Of a stretch of DNA of 45,211 nt, positions 1-9,165 are shown in pieces. The position numbers were made by a program, and so were the translations under genes. Numbering within the stretch: the first letter of the stretch is position 1; the number at the start of each line of letters is the position of its first letter. This stretch comes from Phycisphaerae bacterium (GTDB lineage Bacteria > Planctomycetota > Phycisphaerae > UBA1845), in assembly GCA_029260235.1 (NCBI GenBank), contig JAJDDP010000084.1, positions 1-45,211 on the forward strand, in the 5' to 3' direction. The notes under the pieces were generated by a model, which did no database searches, had not been told where the DNA came from, and saw only the letters and a program-made list of their open reading frames with translations.

Positions 1-1
1 G

Positions 2-613
2 CTTACGCCATGCTTGATAGGGCAACACAAGCTCAATACCGTAAGCGGGCACTTCCTGAATTTGTGGCATAATCAAAACAGTCTTCATGATGGGCGTGAT
101 CTTTTCTGGGGTCACATTCTGGCGCTGCACCCCTTGTCAGAGCGGGTCATGACCCAAGCCCATCATCGCACCGCAGTCGGGCAATGGCTGGCAGCGGCGG
201 CCAACGACCCTGTGGGTGGCCCGATTGTCTACCGGAATGAGTATTGGGACATGGTGGCGACTACCTTGGCCGCCGGAAGTGAATACATCGCACTGCGGAA
301 ACTTGAGAAAACTGCGAGCATCAAGACGGCAAAGCCTACCGAAGCGCCTGACACAGATTCTCAAGACCCCATGACGACCGATGTGGGTACGATTAAGAAA
401 TTGTTCGATGAATACGCTCGTGATCAGTTCTTGGACTGCCAGCACTGTCAAGAATCTGTGGTATTTATTAGCTACGAGGTCGTGACGCCCCACGAAGGCT
501 CCATACTCCGCGTGACCTACGCGTGTCGTTCCTGCGGTCATCAAGGGAAGACTGACATCAAAATCGACGAGCCGCTTGCCCGACACAGTGACACCAGAAC
601 GAACACTGCCTAG
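2..613 (+). CDS. Zinc-ribbon protein, 5' end outside window
   Basis: The reading frame is open to the left edge, so the start is probably outside the window; a TTG at 14 is the first possible start inside it. The last third holds a four-cysteine zinc-ribbon pattern (CQHC about 25 residues before CRSC) between beta-like segments. The N-terminal part is rich in Trp and His (QWLAAAANDP, YWDMVATTL) and matches no family I recognise. Such ribbons usually bind nucleic acid or protein, but no function can be assigned. It is followed by about 490 bp without a gene and then the recombinase module, so it may belong to the same element. Confidence 0.55.
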   Translation, partial: LTPCLIGQHKLNTVSGHFLNLWHNQNSLHDGRDLFWGHILALHPLSERVMTQAHHRTAVGQWLAAAANDPVGGPIVYRNEYWDMVATTLAAGSEYIALRKLEKTASIKTAKPTEAPDTDSQDPMTTDVGTIKKLFDEYARDQFLDCQHCQESVVFISYEVVTPHEGSILRVTYACRSCGHQGKTDIKIDEPLARHSDTRTNTA

Positions 614-1096
614 TTGTGCAGATTCGGGCAGTGAGGTGCGTGACAGCTAACAGGGCTTTCTTCTGAGGGCTTTCTTGCCTGAAACAGTTGGCCCTTGGAG
701 AACCAGTCCGAGAGAGTATCACTGCGTAGGTGGAGGCTACCCCTATGCCCAGGCCGTCCGTGTAGCCAGCGACTCGAGTCACGCGAAATGGTTGGGGCAG
801 ATTAAGTCCAAGCACTTGCGCAGCATAGCCGTCATATCCAATCCGTCGGCCGGTCCACCGGGTGCCTTGGCGAGGGTTCGCCCTTGCCTCAACTGCCTAG
901 CCGGAGCTCCTGCTCTTCATTTCCACTAGCCGCCGAACCGTGGTGACTGGCGATCATTTCAAATCCACGGGCTTGCGCTCCGTCGGCGCTCGTCCCATCC
1001 AATATTTTTTTCAAGGGGGCGCGGATGCCTACCTGATGCATGGCGACGGTCGTCGTGCGTCTGGGCAGGCATCCCCACCGTCCATTTAGGAGGTGC
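614..1096. other. Intergenic, no gene recognised
   Basis: No reading frame here has protein-like composition together with a ribosome binding site. The minus-strand frame across 889-1392 is antisense to the small gene beginning at 1100. The stretch could hold the recombinase attachment site or promoter, but no inverted or direct repeat marks it. Confidence 0.4.
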
Positions 1097-1099
1097 ATG

Positions 1100-1417
1100 A
1101 TGCCCGCCAGACCAACCCGTACGAGTGGATCCCAAGGTGGTGCTGGGCCCATCCTAGCCGCCCCAACAGGTGCCCCGACGGGCTCAACGAGCCCCGTCGA
1201 TGCCGACCAGTTTGGGCGCTGGGCACGGCTCATCGCCGCCGGCGAAGCGGAGATACCCAATGATTGGACCACCGAGCAGATTGATCTACTGGTCACTGAG
1301 GTTCGCCGCCTTCGTCGCCTGCAGCTGTTGGGCTTTGTCGCCCAGGTTATCGCCCGGGACCTCCACTCCGACACATCATTGTTGGAGGACATCCAAAATG
1401 ATAGTTCAGGAATTTGA
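1100..1417 (+). CDS. Small protein preceding the serine recombinase
   Basis: A 105-aa protein. AGGAGG at 1088-1093 sits 6 nt before the ATG at 1100, with a second ATG at 1097 only 3 nt away, so 1100 is preferred. The N-terminal 30 residues are low complexity (Ala, Pro, Gly, Thr, Ser). The rest is helical, with an acidic start (DADQFGRW), the segment NDWTTEQIDLLVTEVRRLRR and an amphipathic helix ending QVIARDL. Its last 20 nt overlap the recombinase start at 1398 in another frame, which implies translational coupling. It may be a recombination directionality factor or accessory subunit of the recombinase. That role is inferred only from position; I do not recognise a family. Confidence 0.6.
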   Translation: MPARPTRTSGSQGGAGPILAAPTGAPTGSTSPVDADQFGRWARLIAAGEAEIPNDWTTEQIDLLVTEVRRLRRLQLLGFVAQVIARDLHSDTSLLEDIQNDSSGI

Positions 1418-3476
1418 TCCCAAATTACCGTACGTGTTCATTAGGTACGGGCGCATGTCCGACCCAAATCAGAACCCGCGCTCCCCCGAGCAACAATTCG
1501 CGACGGCCGACGAGGTGCTGTTGCGCTTGGGTTACTCCTGGGTTCATTTGCGCGATTATCGGGACGACGGCATCAGTGGTCGTTATGTCAGCAAGCGCCC
1601 CGGCTTCAGCCAGATGCTGCTGGACATCCGGACCCGCACCATCCAGGTTGACTTGATCTTGGTGGACACGCTGGAGCGTTTTGGCAGGATGGACCAACTG
1701 GAGGCGATTCAGCGCGAGCTGCGCACCGAGTACGGCGTGTTTATCGTCAGCGCCGAGACCAATTTTGCCAACCCAACTGGGGAAGCGGGACGGGCTTTGG
1801 AGTTCTTCCAGAACATGCGGGCCACTTCGGCCGGCAGGGTCAAGGCCCACGATGTCAAGCGCGGGAAAATCGATAGTGCTCGCCGCAAGCGGTGGCCCGG
1901 CGGACCCGCCCCATTAGGGCTGCAGCTCAAACGCATCATCGAACAGTTACCCAATGGGCGGGAAGATCTATACAGCATCCTAATCCGGGATGCCGATACG
2001 GCTTGGATCATCCAGGAGATTTTTAGTCTGGCCTACGAAAAAGGTTGGGGTGCGGTGAGGATCGTCAAGCACCTCAACGATCGGGCCGACGTGGTGGCCA
2101 AAGTCGGCAAGCTCGAAGCATCCACAATTCATCGGTTGCTGGGAAGCGAGATCTATATCGGCGCGTTGGTATTCGGAAAAACTGCCACCGATGTGATCAA
2201 TGATCGGCGAGTGGTCCAGGCTCTGCCGGCGGACAAGTGGGTTCGGGTGGAGGGTTTTTGCGAAGCCCTCATTGATCGCGAAATCTTTGACGACGTACTG
2301 CGCCAAAGGGATCAGCGCAGCGCGGCCCGCAGGCCGAAGAAATCCGAATCCGACAAGCTGGTTAAACCGGCGAGCCCAGGGATGACCTTGAACTATCCTC
2401 TGAGCGGTTTGGTCCGTTGCCCGGAATGCCGTGCCGCGATGCGGGTCAACGCTTCCGGCAGCAAGAGCAGCAACGGTCGGCGCTACGCGTACTATCGGTG
2501 CCCGTTGTTCATATCCGGTCGATGTGAAAACAACGTATCGGTGCCCGAGGATTGGTTGCGTGAGGCGGTTTTGGCCAAGCTGCGCTCCCGGTTGGTCCCC
2601 TTGGATGACCACAAAGGGAATGGCGCCCTCGGTAACGGCAGGACCCCCTCTTGGTTGCCGGAGTTGGTGAACGAAATCAGGCAGGCCTGGACGGATATTC
2701 ACCGCCACGAACCCGATCGCCGCCCAGCCCTGGAAAAGGAGCTTCGCGAATTGGAGGCCGGGGTTGTCGGGTGGACCTAATCCCTGGCCAAGCCCGATCT
2801 CTCTACAACGGTGCGGATTCAGCTCGAGGGCCAAATGGAGGCTAACCAGGCCCGGTGTGTGGCTATCGACGGCGAACTTCAGGCTTTGGTCGGAGGGCAG
2901 GAGCGGCTCAGCGAGATGATCGACGATCAAGTGGCGCTTAAGAGTTTGGCCCGGCTGGCCAATGTGATGAAGTTGGCCAACCCGACGGCCCTCAATATCC
3001 AGCTCGCCCATCACATCGATACCATCGAAGCGGACCGCGACCGCCGGATCGTCATACGGACCTGCCGCCTGGGAGTCTTCGAGGGTCTCGAAGTGTTGCT
3101 TGCCGGGACGGCTAGTCCTAGGCGTGAACTCGTTGATAGCAGCGGTTCGTTGCCGCTGAAGGGTACGGTGGTCACTCCGCGCCAGCGGGCCCGCCTCCGT
3201 CATGAAGGGACCACGATTGGTCCTTCGCCAGCAGCGACTTGCGGGCGTGATATTCACGACCCGGACCGCTTCGCGCGTCTGGGCGGGCGGTGGTTTTGGG
3301 AGGATCACATCGAGTTGCCGGCCAAGAGATGTTGGTCCGAGCTGAACGCCGAACGCGTCCTCGAGCTTCGCCAGAAAAACGATTGGACCCACCGGCGCTT
3401 GTCCGAAGAGTTAGGCAAGTCGATCCCTACGATTCGCAAAGCGCTGAAGATCGCCCGCGAACGGATGGACGCCTGA
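1398..3476 (+). pseudogene. Large serine recombinase with in-frame TAA
   Basis: Site-specific DNA recombinase of the large serine family. The first 460 aa contain a resolvase catalytic domain (GRMS with the nucleophilic Ser, then SPEQQ; DDGISGR; VDTLERFGR), a recombinase domain with a GGPAPLGL segment, and a zinc beta-ribbon (CPEC, later CPLFISGRC). A TAA at 2778-2780 then interrupts the frame. The same frame continues for 231 more residues: the usual coiled coil (SLAKPDLSTTVRIQLE) and a C-terminal HTH (WTHRRLSEELGKSIPTIRKAL). The coiled coil reads straight through the stop, so one substitution (for example CAA to TAA) explains the break. ATG 1398 is chosen because the resolvase motif begins soon after it. 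A truncated but active form, or a sequence error, is also possible. Confidence 0.85.
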
Positions 3477-3509
3477 TACGTCAATCTGCTCATTACGAAT
3501 AGCCGAGGG

Positions 3510-3542
3510 GAGGCACTTCACAAGAGTGCCTCTCCTTCCTTT
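3510..3542 (+). terminator. Likely intrinsic terminator after the recombinase
   Basis: GAGGCACT (3510-3517) and AGTGCCTC (3525-3532) form a perfect 8-bp stem with a 7-nt loop. A pyrimidine-rich tail (TCCTTCCTTT) follows. It lies 34 bp downstream of the last recombinase stop codon, the expected place for a rho-independent terminator, although the tail is not pure T. Confidence 0.6.
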
Positions 3543-3950
3543 GCGGATAAATGCCGCACTGAAGAGCCTAACGCCCATGTGCGCTGACCCGCGGTTACGC
3601 CCCTCACGCCGCCTGGCTGGTCGGAGTTCCGCGTGACGATCTGAATCATTTCCTCGACGATCATCATCAATCTCCTGAAGCAATGTGTCGGTCTCAAGCT
3701 CCCCGATGAAATCAGCTATTGAACTGGACAACACCAACGGCTTGCTGCCCCAACGTTTTTCCCGCGCCTTCCGCGCGGATCAAGCCACCACCACCGGGTG
3801 AGGCCTGTGACCTGCCCAAGCGAGCCGTGGCATTTACAAGGATACCAGTCAGCACCCTCTGAGGCGCAAGACGAGGGCGCGAAATTGCTTGAATCAGGAG
3901 ATGCAAATGCGTTGTCAAAAACGACCTACCCCATCTGCAAGTCTTCAATC
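3543..3950. other. Intergenic, no gene recognised
   Basis: No convincing coding frame. A 49-codon minus-strand frame near 3534-3680 has a purine-rich stretch before ATG ATG, but its protein has no distinctive features and it is not called. Confidence 0.4.
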
Positions 3951-4124
3951 ATGAACCGAAACGATCCACGCCAAGAGGGCCGTCCGCCCGACAATTTCGA
4001 TCGTTGGCTCGAACTGATCGACCTGCCGGTGCTCCGGCCGATTGTGCGATCGCTTCGCCAGCTCTGGTCGTTGCTTCGGAGCCGACTGCCTGAACGACCT
4101 CGGCACTCGCCCGACGCCGGCTGA
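3951..4124 (+). CDS. Small basic hypothetical protein
   Basis: A 57-aa frame starting at ATG 3951. The N-terminus is polar (MNRNDPRQEGRPPDNF). An amphipathic, Arg- and Leu-rich segment follows (WLELIDLPVLRPIVRSLRQL) and the end is Pro/Arg-rich. There is no clear ribosome binding site. It lies just upstream of a small membrane ORF in the same frame and of the AAA ATPase gene. The weak start signal and lack of a recognisable family make it a tentative call. Confidence 0.25.
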   Translation: MNRNDPRQEGRPPDNFDRWLELIDLPVLRPIVRSLRQLWSLLRSRLPERPRHSPDAG

Positions 4125-4145
4125 TGAAACGAAGAGAGGAGCCCC

Positions 4146-4289
4146 ACGACGACCGATAGCAAGTGGCTCGCCACTGCTTTGTTCATCTTTGCATTGTTCG
4201 TGGTATTTCGCGTCGCGCCGGCGGCCACTGTCGGCGTCGTCCTGGCCCTTCTGGCCCTCGTGCACCTCGTTGTTCACCAGAACCGATAG
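4146..4289 (+). CDS. Small two-helix membrane peptide lacking a canonical start
   Basis: Forty-seven sense codons encode a short polar start (TTTDSKW), a hydrophobic helix (LATALFIFALFVVF), a turn (RVAPAAT), a second helix (VGVVLALLALVHLVV) and a basic end (HQNR), then TAG. A purine-rich AGAGGAG lies 4 nt before two tandem ACG codons at 4146 and 4149. No ATG, GTG or TTG occurs in frame between the upstream stop and the first helix. Either ACG is used as a rare start, an ATG has mutated, or there is a base error. The two-helix pattern and the well-placed Shine-Dalgarno sequence argue that the frame is or was coding. It precedes the AAA ATPase. Confidence 0.4.
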   Translation, partial: TTTDSKWLATALFIFALFVVFRVAPAATVGVVLALLALVHLVVHQNR

Positions 4290-4365
4290 CCTCGCCGACT
4301 GGACCTACGGCCGTGGCCTGCTTGTTCCGTGTCCCTTGAATTCTCGCCCAAGAGAGGAATAACCC

Positions 4366-5940
4366 ATGAAGCCAAATCCGTTTAGTCAAGATCTCACCGA
4401 CTACATCCTGTCAGGCCATGCGTTCCTGCATTGCCCCACCACCGAGAAAACCCGTTTCTTATCCGAACTGACAACCATCGCCGAATCCATGCCAGATGAT
4501 GGTCGCCAGATCTTTACCTGGTCCCACGCCGCCGGCTGGCTGAATGGCGATGGCAATGCGCCTGCAGATGTCCAAATTGGACAGCCTGATCCACAGAAAG
4601 TGCCCCAGGAGATCCTGGAGCTGCCTGAGGCGTCCATCTTCGTGCTGAAGGACTTCGGGTTCTATGTCCAACCCAAGGGCTATAGCTACGCCGATGTCGT
4701 CGTCGCTTGGCTCTGTGAGATTCGTGATGTGCTGGCAAGTAGTGGCCGCACCGTGATATTCCTGGGACCGGACTTCGATGTGCCTGCTGCATTGGCTAAC
4801 GATGTCACCACTCTTGATTTCCCGCTGCCGGGCGATGCAGCCATAGAGAAGTCGGTTCGATTCGTGATGGATGGTCAGACGCTCGATGAATCAATCTTGC
4901 CATCCATAGTCTCGGCCTGTAGAGGAATGACGGAGCAACAGGTCGAGGATCGTATTGCTCTGGCCCTGCGTCGCTTCAAGACGCTCAACACTGGCGCAGC
5001 CAAGCTAATCTTGCATGAGAAGGCTGACCTGCTGCGCCGCAACGGATTGTTGAAGTATCTGGAGCCTCCCCCAGGCGGCATGAGCCTCATCGGGGGATGC
5101 GAGGCCGTCAAGGACCACATCCGAAGAGACAAGACCTGCTTCGGGGAAGATGCTCAAGCATTCGGTATCGATTCCCCCAAAGGCATCATGCTGGTGGGCA
5201 TCTCTGGCTGTGGAAAGACTGAGATTTCGCTCAACGCTGCTGCAGAACTGGGCATGCCCCTTATCCAGTTCGATGTCGGGGCCATGATGTCCAAGTGGGT
5301 GGGCGAATCCGAGAGGAATGTCCGGGAAGCGCTTAGCCAGATCGAGGCCATGGCTCCATGCGTTGTCCAGATGGACGAGATTGAGAAAGGATTCGGGAGC
5401 GTGGGTTCTGACGGCGATTCGGGGGCTGGAATGCGGGCGTTTGGCACTGTCTTGAAATGGATGAGCGAACGCACCTGCCCGGCGTATCTCGTTATGACCT
5501 CAAACGACGTGACTCGATTGCCGCCTGAGTTCATGAGGAAAGGCAGGATCGACGAGATCTTTGGTATTTGTTTGCCCACCGAGGCAGAACGCCACGAAAT
5601 CTGCCGCATTCATCTGACGAAACGGAACCGTGATCCCGAAGTGTTCGACCTGGAGGCGTTGGCAGGTGCTACCAATCGCCTTACAGGCGCTGACATCGAG
5701 CAGGTGATCATCACCGGACTCAAGCTAGCGTTTCATGCGGGTGATGAGCTGACGTCCGAGCACTTGTTGCAGGCTGTCGCCGAAGTTCGGCCTTTGTCGC
5801 AGACCGATCCTGATCGCGTAGCTGCTATGACCCAGTGGCTGGAACAGCATACGAAGCCAGCAGGTGCGTCTTTCTCTGGCACTTGCAGATCCAGAAGTAG
5901 CTCGAACGGCTGCGGGCGAAAGCGGCAGGTTGAGGTTTGA
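4366..5940 (+). CDS. Ycf46-like AAA+ ATPase
   Basis: A 524-aa protein with a GAGAGGAATAACCC leader before ATG 4366. The N-terminal half is the ATPase-like region without intact Walker motifs that is typical of Ycf46/SpoVK-type proteins. The second half is a full AAA+ module: Walker A GISGCGKTE near residue 280, Walker B VVQMDEIEKGF near 335, sensor region VMTSNDVTRLPPEF, arginine-finger region MRKGRIDEIFG, and a C-terminal lid (TGADIEQVI). It probably remodels protein or nucleoprotein complexes using ATP; the substrate is unknown. The last 25 residues are Ser/Arg/Cys-rich and unlike the family, which could mean a late frameshift. Relatives often lie near DUF1257 and DUF2997 genes, which here occur 24 kb away at 31.3-32.0 kb on the same strand. 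Confidence 0.88.
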   Translation: MKPNPFSQDLTDYILSGHAFLHCPTTEKTRFLSELTTIAESMPDDGRQIFTWSHAAGWLNGDGNAPADVQIGQPDPQKVPQEILELPEASIFVLKDFGFYVQPKGYSYADVVVAWLCEIRDVLASSGRTVIFLGPDFDVPAALANDVTTLDFPLPGDAAIEKSVRFVMDGQTLDESILPSIVSACRGMTEQQVEDRIALALRRFKTLNTGAAKLILHEKADLLRRNGLLKYLEPPPGGMSLIGGCEAVKDHIRRDKTCFGEDAQAFGIDSPKGIMLVGISGCGKTEISLNAAAELGMPLIQFDVGAMMSKWVGESERNVREALSQIEAMAPCVVQMDEIEKGFGSVGSDGDSGAGMRAFGTVLKWMSERTCPAYLVMTSNDVTRLPPEFMRKGRIDEIFGICLPTEAERHEICRIHLTKRNRDPEVFDLEALAGATNRLTGADIEQVIITGLKLAFHAGDELTSEHLLQAVAEVRPLSQTDPDRVAAMTQWLEQHTKPAGASFSGTCRSRSSSNGCGRKRQVEV

Positions 5941-6246
5941 GGCCCCAAGCAATTCAACGGGAAAACCTAAATACCCTGACCGCCTAAGCTGACTACGATC
6001 GCCGAATGAGGGCACAACTCGCTCGTGCAAGCCCAGCTCTTCTGCCGGTTCCGCATTTGAGCCGGGCCAAATGCAACTGGCTGGTGCAGAACCCTCGACC
6101 ATCCTGATGTCAGGATCATGTGGCGCCGCAGGCTGAGTTCGGTGACAGTGTGCAGTTGTACGACGATGCCCATCAAGAAGCTCAACGTACAGTTTCGCCG
6201 ACGCGCCAGACAGAGCTAGCGGCCGCAACGGCGAGGTCCGGTCTTC
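5941..6246. other. Intergenic between converging genes
   Basis: This is the 306-bp space between the AAA ATPase and the converging gene at 6247. No coding frame or strong hairpin was found. Confidence 0.4.
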
Positions 6247-6825
6247 TTACTCAGTGAGACTCTCATCCGAGTCAACACGGCGCAGCGTGAGATACTCGCG
6301 CCCCTCCCGAGTGATCCGAAAATACCGATGCAAGTCAAACTTCTCGGGCTGGTCCTTATGCCGGCGCCGCATGTCGGTTAGACCAGTCCCCTCATTGTGT
6401 GTGACGAAATCCAAAGCGCGAAGCCGCTTAATCTCGTGGTCCAGATCGCTGGAGTAATGGCACATGAAAGGCTCGTCATTCTCCAATCCAATCAGTTTGT
6501 CAACCTCATATTCGGTCACGATTTTCTCGACCACAAATTGGAGGGTTCGAATTTCCTCATGCTGATCTGCTTGCCGCTTGGCAATCTCCCTGAATTCCGC
6601 TGTGATCCCGCGATCACCGACAGAGAAACTTGCAACGCGTTCCCACTCGTCAGAAAAGAGAAGGAGCAGAAAGCCTACTGCAGCGATTTCCAGCCAACTC
6701 AGCCGCACTTCAGGCTTCACGAATCCGAGCGGAATGGCAGCCAAATACGCAAGCACCAATCCCGCAAGCACAAATTGAAGCACGTTCTTCGCGTTGAACT
6801 GTTTTTCTTTTCTTGTATCCGTCAT
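6247..6825 (-). CDS. Two-TM membrane protein with winged-helix-like tail
   Basis: A 192-aa protein with GGAGG 6 nt before its ATG. Two hydrophobic helices lie near residues 15-36 (VLQFVLAGLVLAYLAAIP) and 43-59 (LEIAAVGFLLLLF). A charged helical, probably coiled-coil segment covers about 75-115 (EIAKRQADQHEEIRTLQ). The C-terminal 70 residues read like a winged helix (DHEIKRLRALDFVTHNEG, then YFRITREGREYL). It is probably an inner-membrane protein with a cytoplasmic sensing or DNA-binding-like tail. The C-terminal layout resembles membrane-anchored wHTH accessory proteins of defence islands, but I do not recognise a named family. Its neighbour on the same strand upstream is a TIGR04141-type gene. 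Confidence 0.75.
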   Translation of the reverse strand: MTDTRKEKQFNAKNVLQFVLAGLVLAYLAAIPLGFVKPEVRLSWLEIAAVGFLLLLFSDEWERVASFSVGDRGITAEFREIAKRQADQHEEIRTLQFVVEKIVTEYEVDKLIGLENDEPFMCHYSSDLDHEIKRLRALDFVTHNEGTGLTDMRRRHKDQPEKFDLHRYFRITREGREYLTLRRVDSDESLTE

Positions 6826-7584
6826 GGCGACCTCCAGGCCACAGGTTTCGGTTCAATTCGCCCCATCGGTTGGGATACCCAACCGCTCGCACGACTAGCT
6901 TCCTCTCGTCCTTCCCCGAATTCGGTACTGTAGCCCGACGGATCAACCGCAGAGGCTTCAATCACCTCGCCGGAACTTGAGCAAATCCGCCATGTCGAGA
7001 TGGATGATAGTCTGCATGTCCTTGGCTATCGCGTCCCCGCGACGTCCCATCAGAACTCCAATGTGATCTGGCTCGCCTTCTCGCGCTAGTCATTCGGCAT
7101 GAAGTGAATGTACCGCTACGTGCTCCTCTGGTCCATATGCGCCACGAACATCACAAACGGATCCAAGCCAAGAGCAACAAGCCCGTGGCACTGCTTCAAA
7201 CGGAGCCCGAGCTGGTTGGCGATTGCCATGCCCTCCCTTGCCCGAAATCGAGCCGTCTTCGGACCACCCTGATTCAAGGCGAGTCGAGACAACTTTAGAA
7301 TACACATCGGCCCCCAGCCATCGAATCCCCTTCCGGCAGGCCAGTCCTCAAAACCTAGCGATTGCACGACCGGTAGGGAACGGTCGATCTCAGAAGGGTC
7401 AATAGCCGAACTACCCCCGCTCGAGGAGTACGTCATTGAGTGCGCAATCTCGAAGCCCTTCACCTGAAGTACACTGCCGTATCCCAGCCATTTGGGTTTC
7501 GCGGGTTGTGGCGGCGGTATCTTGGCGTGCTGAGCCTACCGTTCCTGGGGGAGCAGCCCGATGACAACAGTGGTACTCATCAGT
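6826..7584. other. Intergenic with one doubtful minus-strand frame
   Basis: No gene is firmly supported in this 760-bp stretch. A minus-strand frame at 7116-7463 with a GTG start has partly protein-like sequence (AREGMAIANQLGLRLKQ, then LVALGLDPFVMF) but no clear ribosome binding site. It may be a decayed gene. Confidence 0.35.
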
Positions 7585-9165
7585 TCATTTCTCATGAATG
7601 TGATAGAACTCGACCTTATAGCCCATTCGGTCGAGTTCGCGGGCGTGCTGCAACATGTTGACCTTGCTGAAGAACGGAAGGTCTCCCGGCAAGTTCTTGC
7701 TTGGCGGGGCCGAAATCGCGTAGACCACAGAAAATCCCGAGACGTTACTCGATTTCGGATCGACCAGCGGCTTCAGCTTCGATGGCAGTTTTGCCTTCAT
7801 CTTCTTCCGGTATTCGGGATAGTCCTTGAAGAGCCTAGCCGAGACCGTGCCCTGAGCGAACAAGTGGCTCAGGGTCGCCGACCGTGTGTGGCGTTTGACA
7901 TGAACGAACTGCTTGGCTGGTGTAAACAGGTCAGCAACTTCTATTTGGGACGCACCGACGATACGGACGTTCTTCTTGTCAAGAAGCGCCCAGCCCTTCT
8001 GCGTATGCTGCACGCGTTCGTTATAGTCACCTTCGGATTCTTTGTTCGTCTGGTCAATATCCGGCAGCCACGTTCCTTTCGGTATGGAATCGATTTTCCC
8101 GATGTCGCTGTTCACGCGATCAACGAAATCGGCAGCGATGCGATACCATCTACCCAAGGTATGAACGTATGTATCGCCTTTGTAAATGGTCTGGAACACC
8201 AAGGCCTGTTTCAGACTAAACCGTTTGATCAGATTATCATCAAGGTCATATGACTCGAACGTAAGACGCAATAGATGAGCGTTTGACCGTGCGTGCTTTC
8301 CAATCCAATCGATAACTTCTGCGATAGAAAGGTCATCGAGCTTCGTACGTTTTGAAGAGCTGCCGAAATCGTAGTGTGTGATCTTCTCGTATGCTCCAAT
8401 GTCAGGGAGCACCAAACCAATCGACGTATCGACTCCTTGTTGCAACGATTGCTCAAGGGCATCGTCAAGCTCCTTTTGACGCGGCTTGTTCTTGACATGC
8501 CTTACATCGCGCAGCATTTGAAAAGCATCGTCTTTTCTCTTGAGTTTGAACGCCTTGAGCAACTCCGCACATTTCTCTTTCAGCTTCTCAATGCTGATCT
8601 TGCTGGTTAAGTAGCAGGCGTCACGGCCACGAATGCGCATGCCAAGAGTGGGATCCGCGGGCGTACCCTCCAAGCTGGTCAAAATGTTCAACAGGAAATC
8701 AACATCGAATATGAACATTTCGGAATCATGGTTGACGACGAGGTGCCTTGATATCGTTGTCGGATCGATATTGCGAGCTTGTATGGCGCGAACTCCATCT
8801 TTTCGAAGGGAATTGGCGGTGACCCACAACCCAAAATCAGCCTCAAGCAGATCCTGGGCGATAGCCGTGTGGCCATAACCGAAACAGATCGCGAAAACGC
8901 GATTCTTGACCTTCAGTAGCAAGACCAGTGAGTTGCTGATGTTCTCCACACCGACCAGAGCGCCGGTCACGCAGCAAGGCCCGACGAATTCGACCCAGGC
9001 CGGGATGGAGGGCTTATTCTCGCAGAGGTATGCATCGGCCCATGGCCTGAATTCTGTCTTGAGCCGGATTTTCTTGTATCCATCGGGTGGCGACTTGGCT
9101 CCATCCTTCCAGATATTTTGGATCTTATTGATGGATTCATCAAACAGGTAATAACTCAATTGCAT
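7585..9165 (-). CDS. TIGR04141/DUF6119 sporadically distributed protein
   Basis: A 526-aa protein. The start is ATG 9165 with AGAGGA just upstream; a TTG two codons earlier is less likely. Features that fit the TIGR04141 family are the N-terminal LSYYLFDES segment, the FAICFGYGHTAI motif, the conserved region around LRKDGVRAIQARNIDP, and a C-terminal region with FSKVNMLQHARELDRMGYKVEFYHI. Members are about 500-600 aa, patchy in distribution and often found near restriction or defence genes, but their activity is not settled. No membrane segments are visible. The gene is co-directional with the winged-helix-like membrane protein gene 760 bp downstream, too far to call an operon. Confidence 0.75.
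   Translation of the reverse strand: MQLSYYLFDESINKIQNIWKDGAKSPPDGYKKIRLKTEFRPWADAYLCENKPSIPAWVEFVGPCCVTGALVGVENISNSLVLLLKVKNRVFAICFGYGHTAIAQDLLEADFGLWVTANSLRKDGVRAIQARNIDPTTISRHLVVNHDSEMFIFDVDFLLNILTSLEGTPADPTLGMRIRGRDACYLTSKISIEKLKEKCAELLKAFKLKRKDDAFQMLRDVRHVKNKPRQKELDDALEQSLQQGVDTSIGLVLPDIGAYEKITHYDFGSSSKRTKLDDLSIAEVIDWIGKHARSNAHLLRLTFESYDLDDNLIKRFSLKQALVFQTIYKGDTYVHTLGRWYRIAADFVDRVNSDIGKIDSIPKGTWLPDIDQTNKESEGDYNERVQHTQKGWALLDKKNVRIVGASQIEVADLFTPAKQFVHVKRHTRSATLSHLFAQGTVSARLFKDYPEYRKKMKAKLPSKLKPLVDPKSSNVSGFSVVYAISAPPSKNLPGDLPFFSKVNMLQHARELDRMGYKVEFYHIHEK

Noticed and set aside
2778-2780. Alternative genetic code with TAA as a sense codon
   Set aside because: Other genes in the window end cleanly at TAA (for example 22703 and 29660), so a point mutation or read error is simpler.
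1980-3392. Long minus-strand open frame (470 codons) across the recombinase
   Set aside because: It is antisense to clear recombinase motifs, and its composition (Pro, Arg, Gly rich) is that of a shadow frame in GC-rich DNA.
3411-3737. Small minus-strand genes after the recombinase
   Set aside because: They overlap the recombinase end and terminator, and the proteins are not distinctive.
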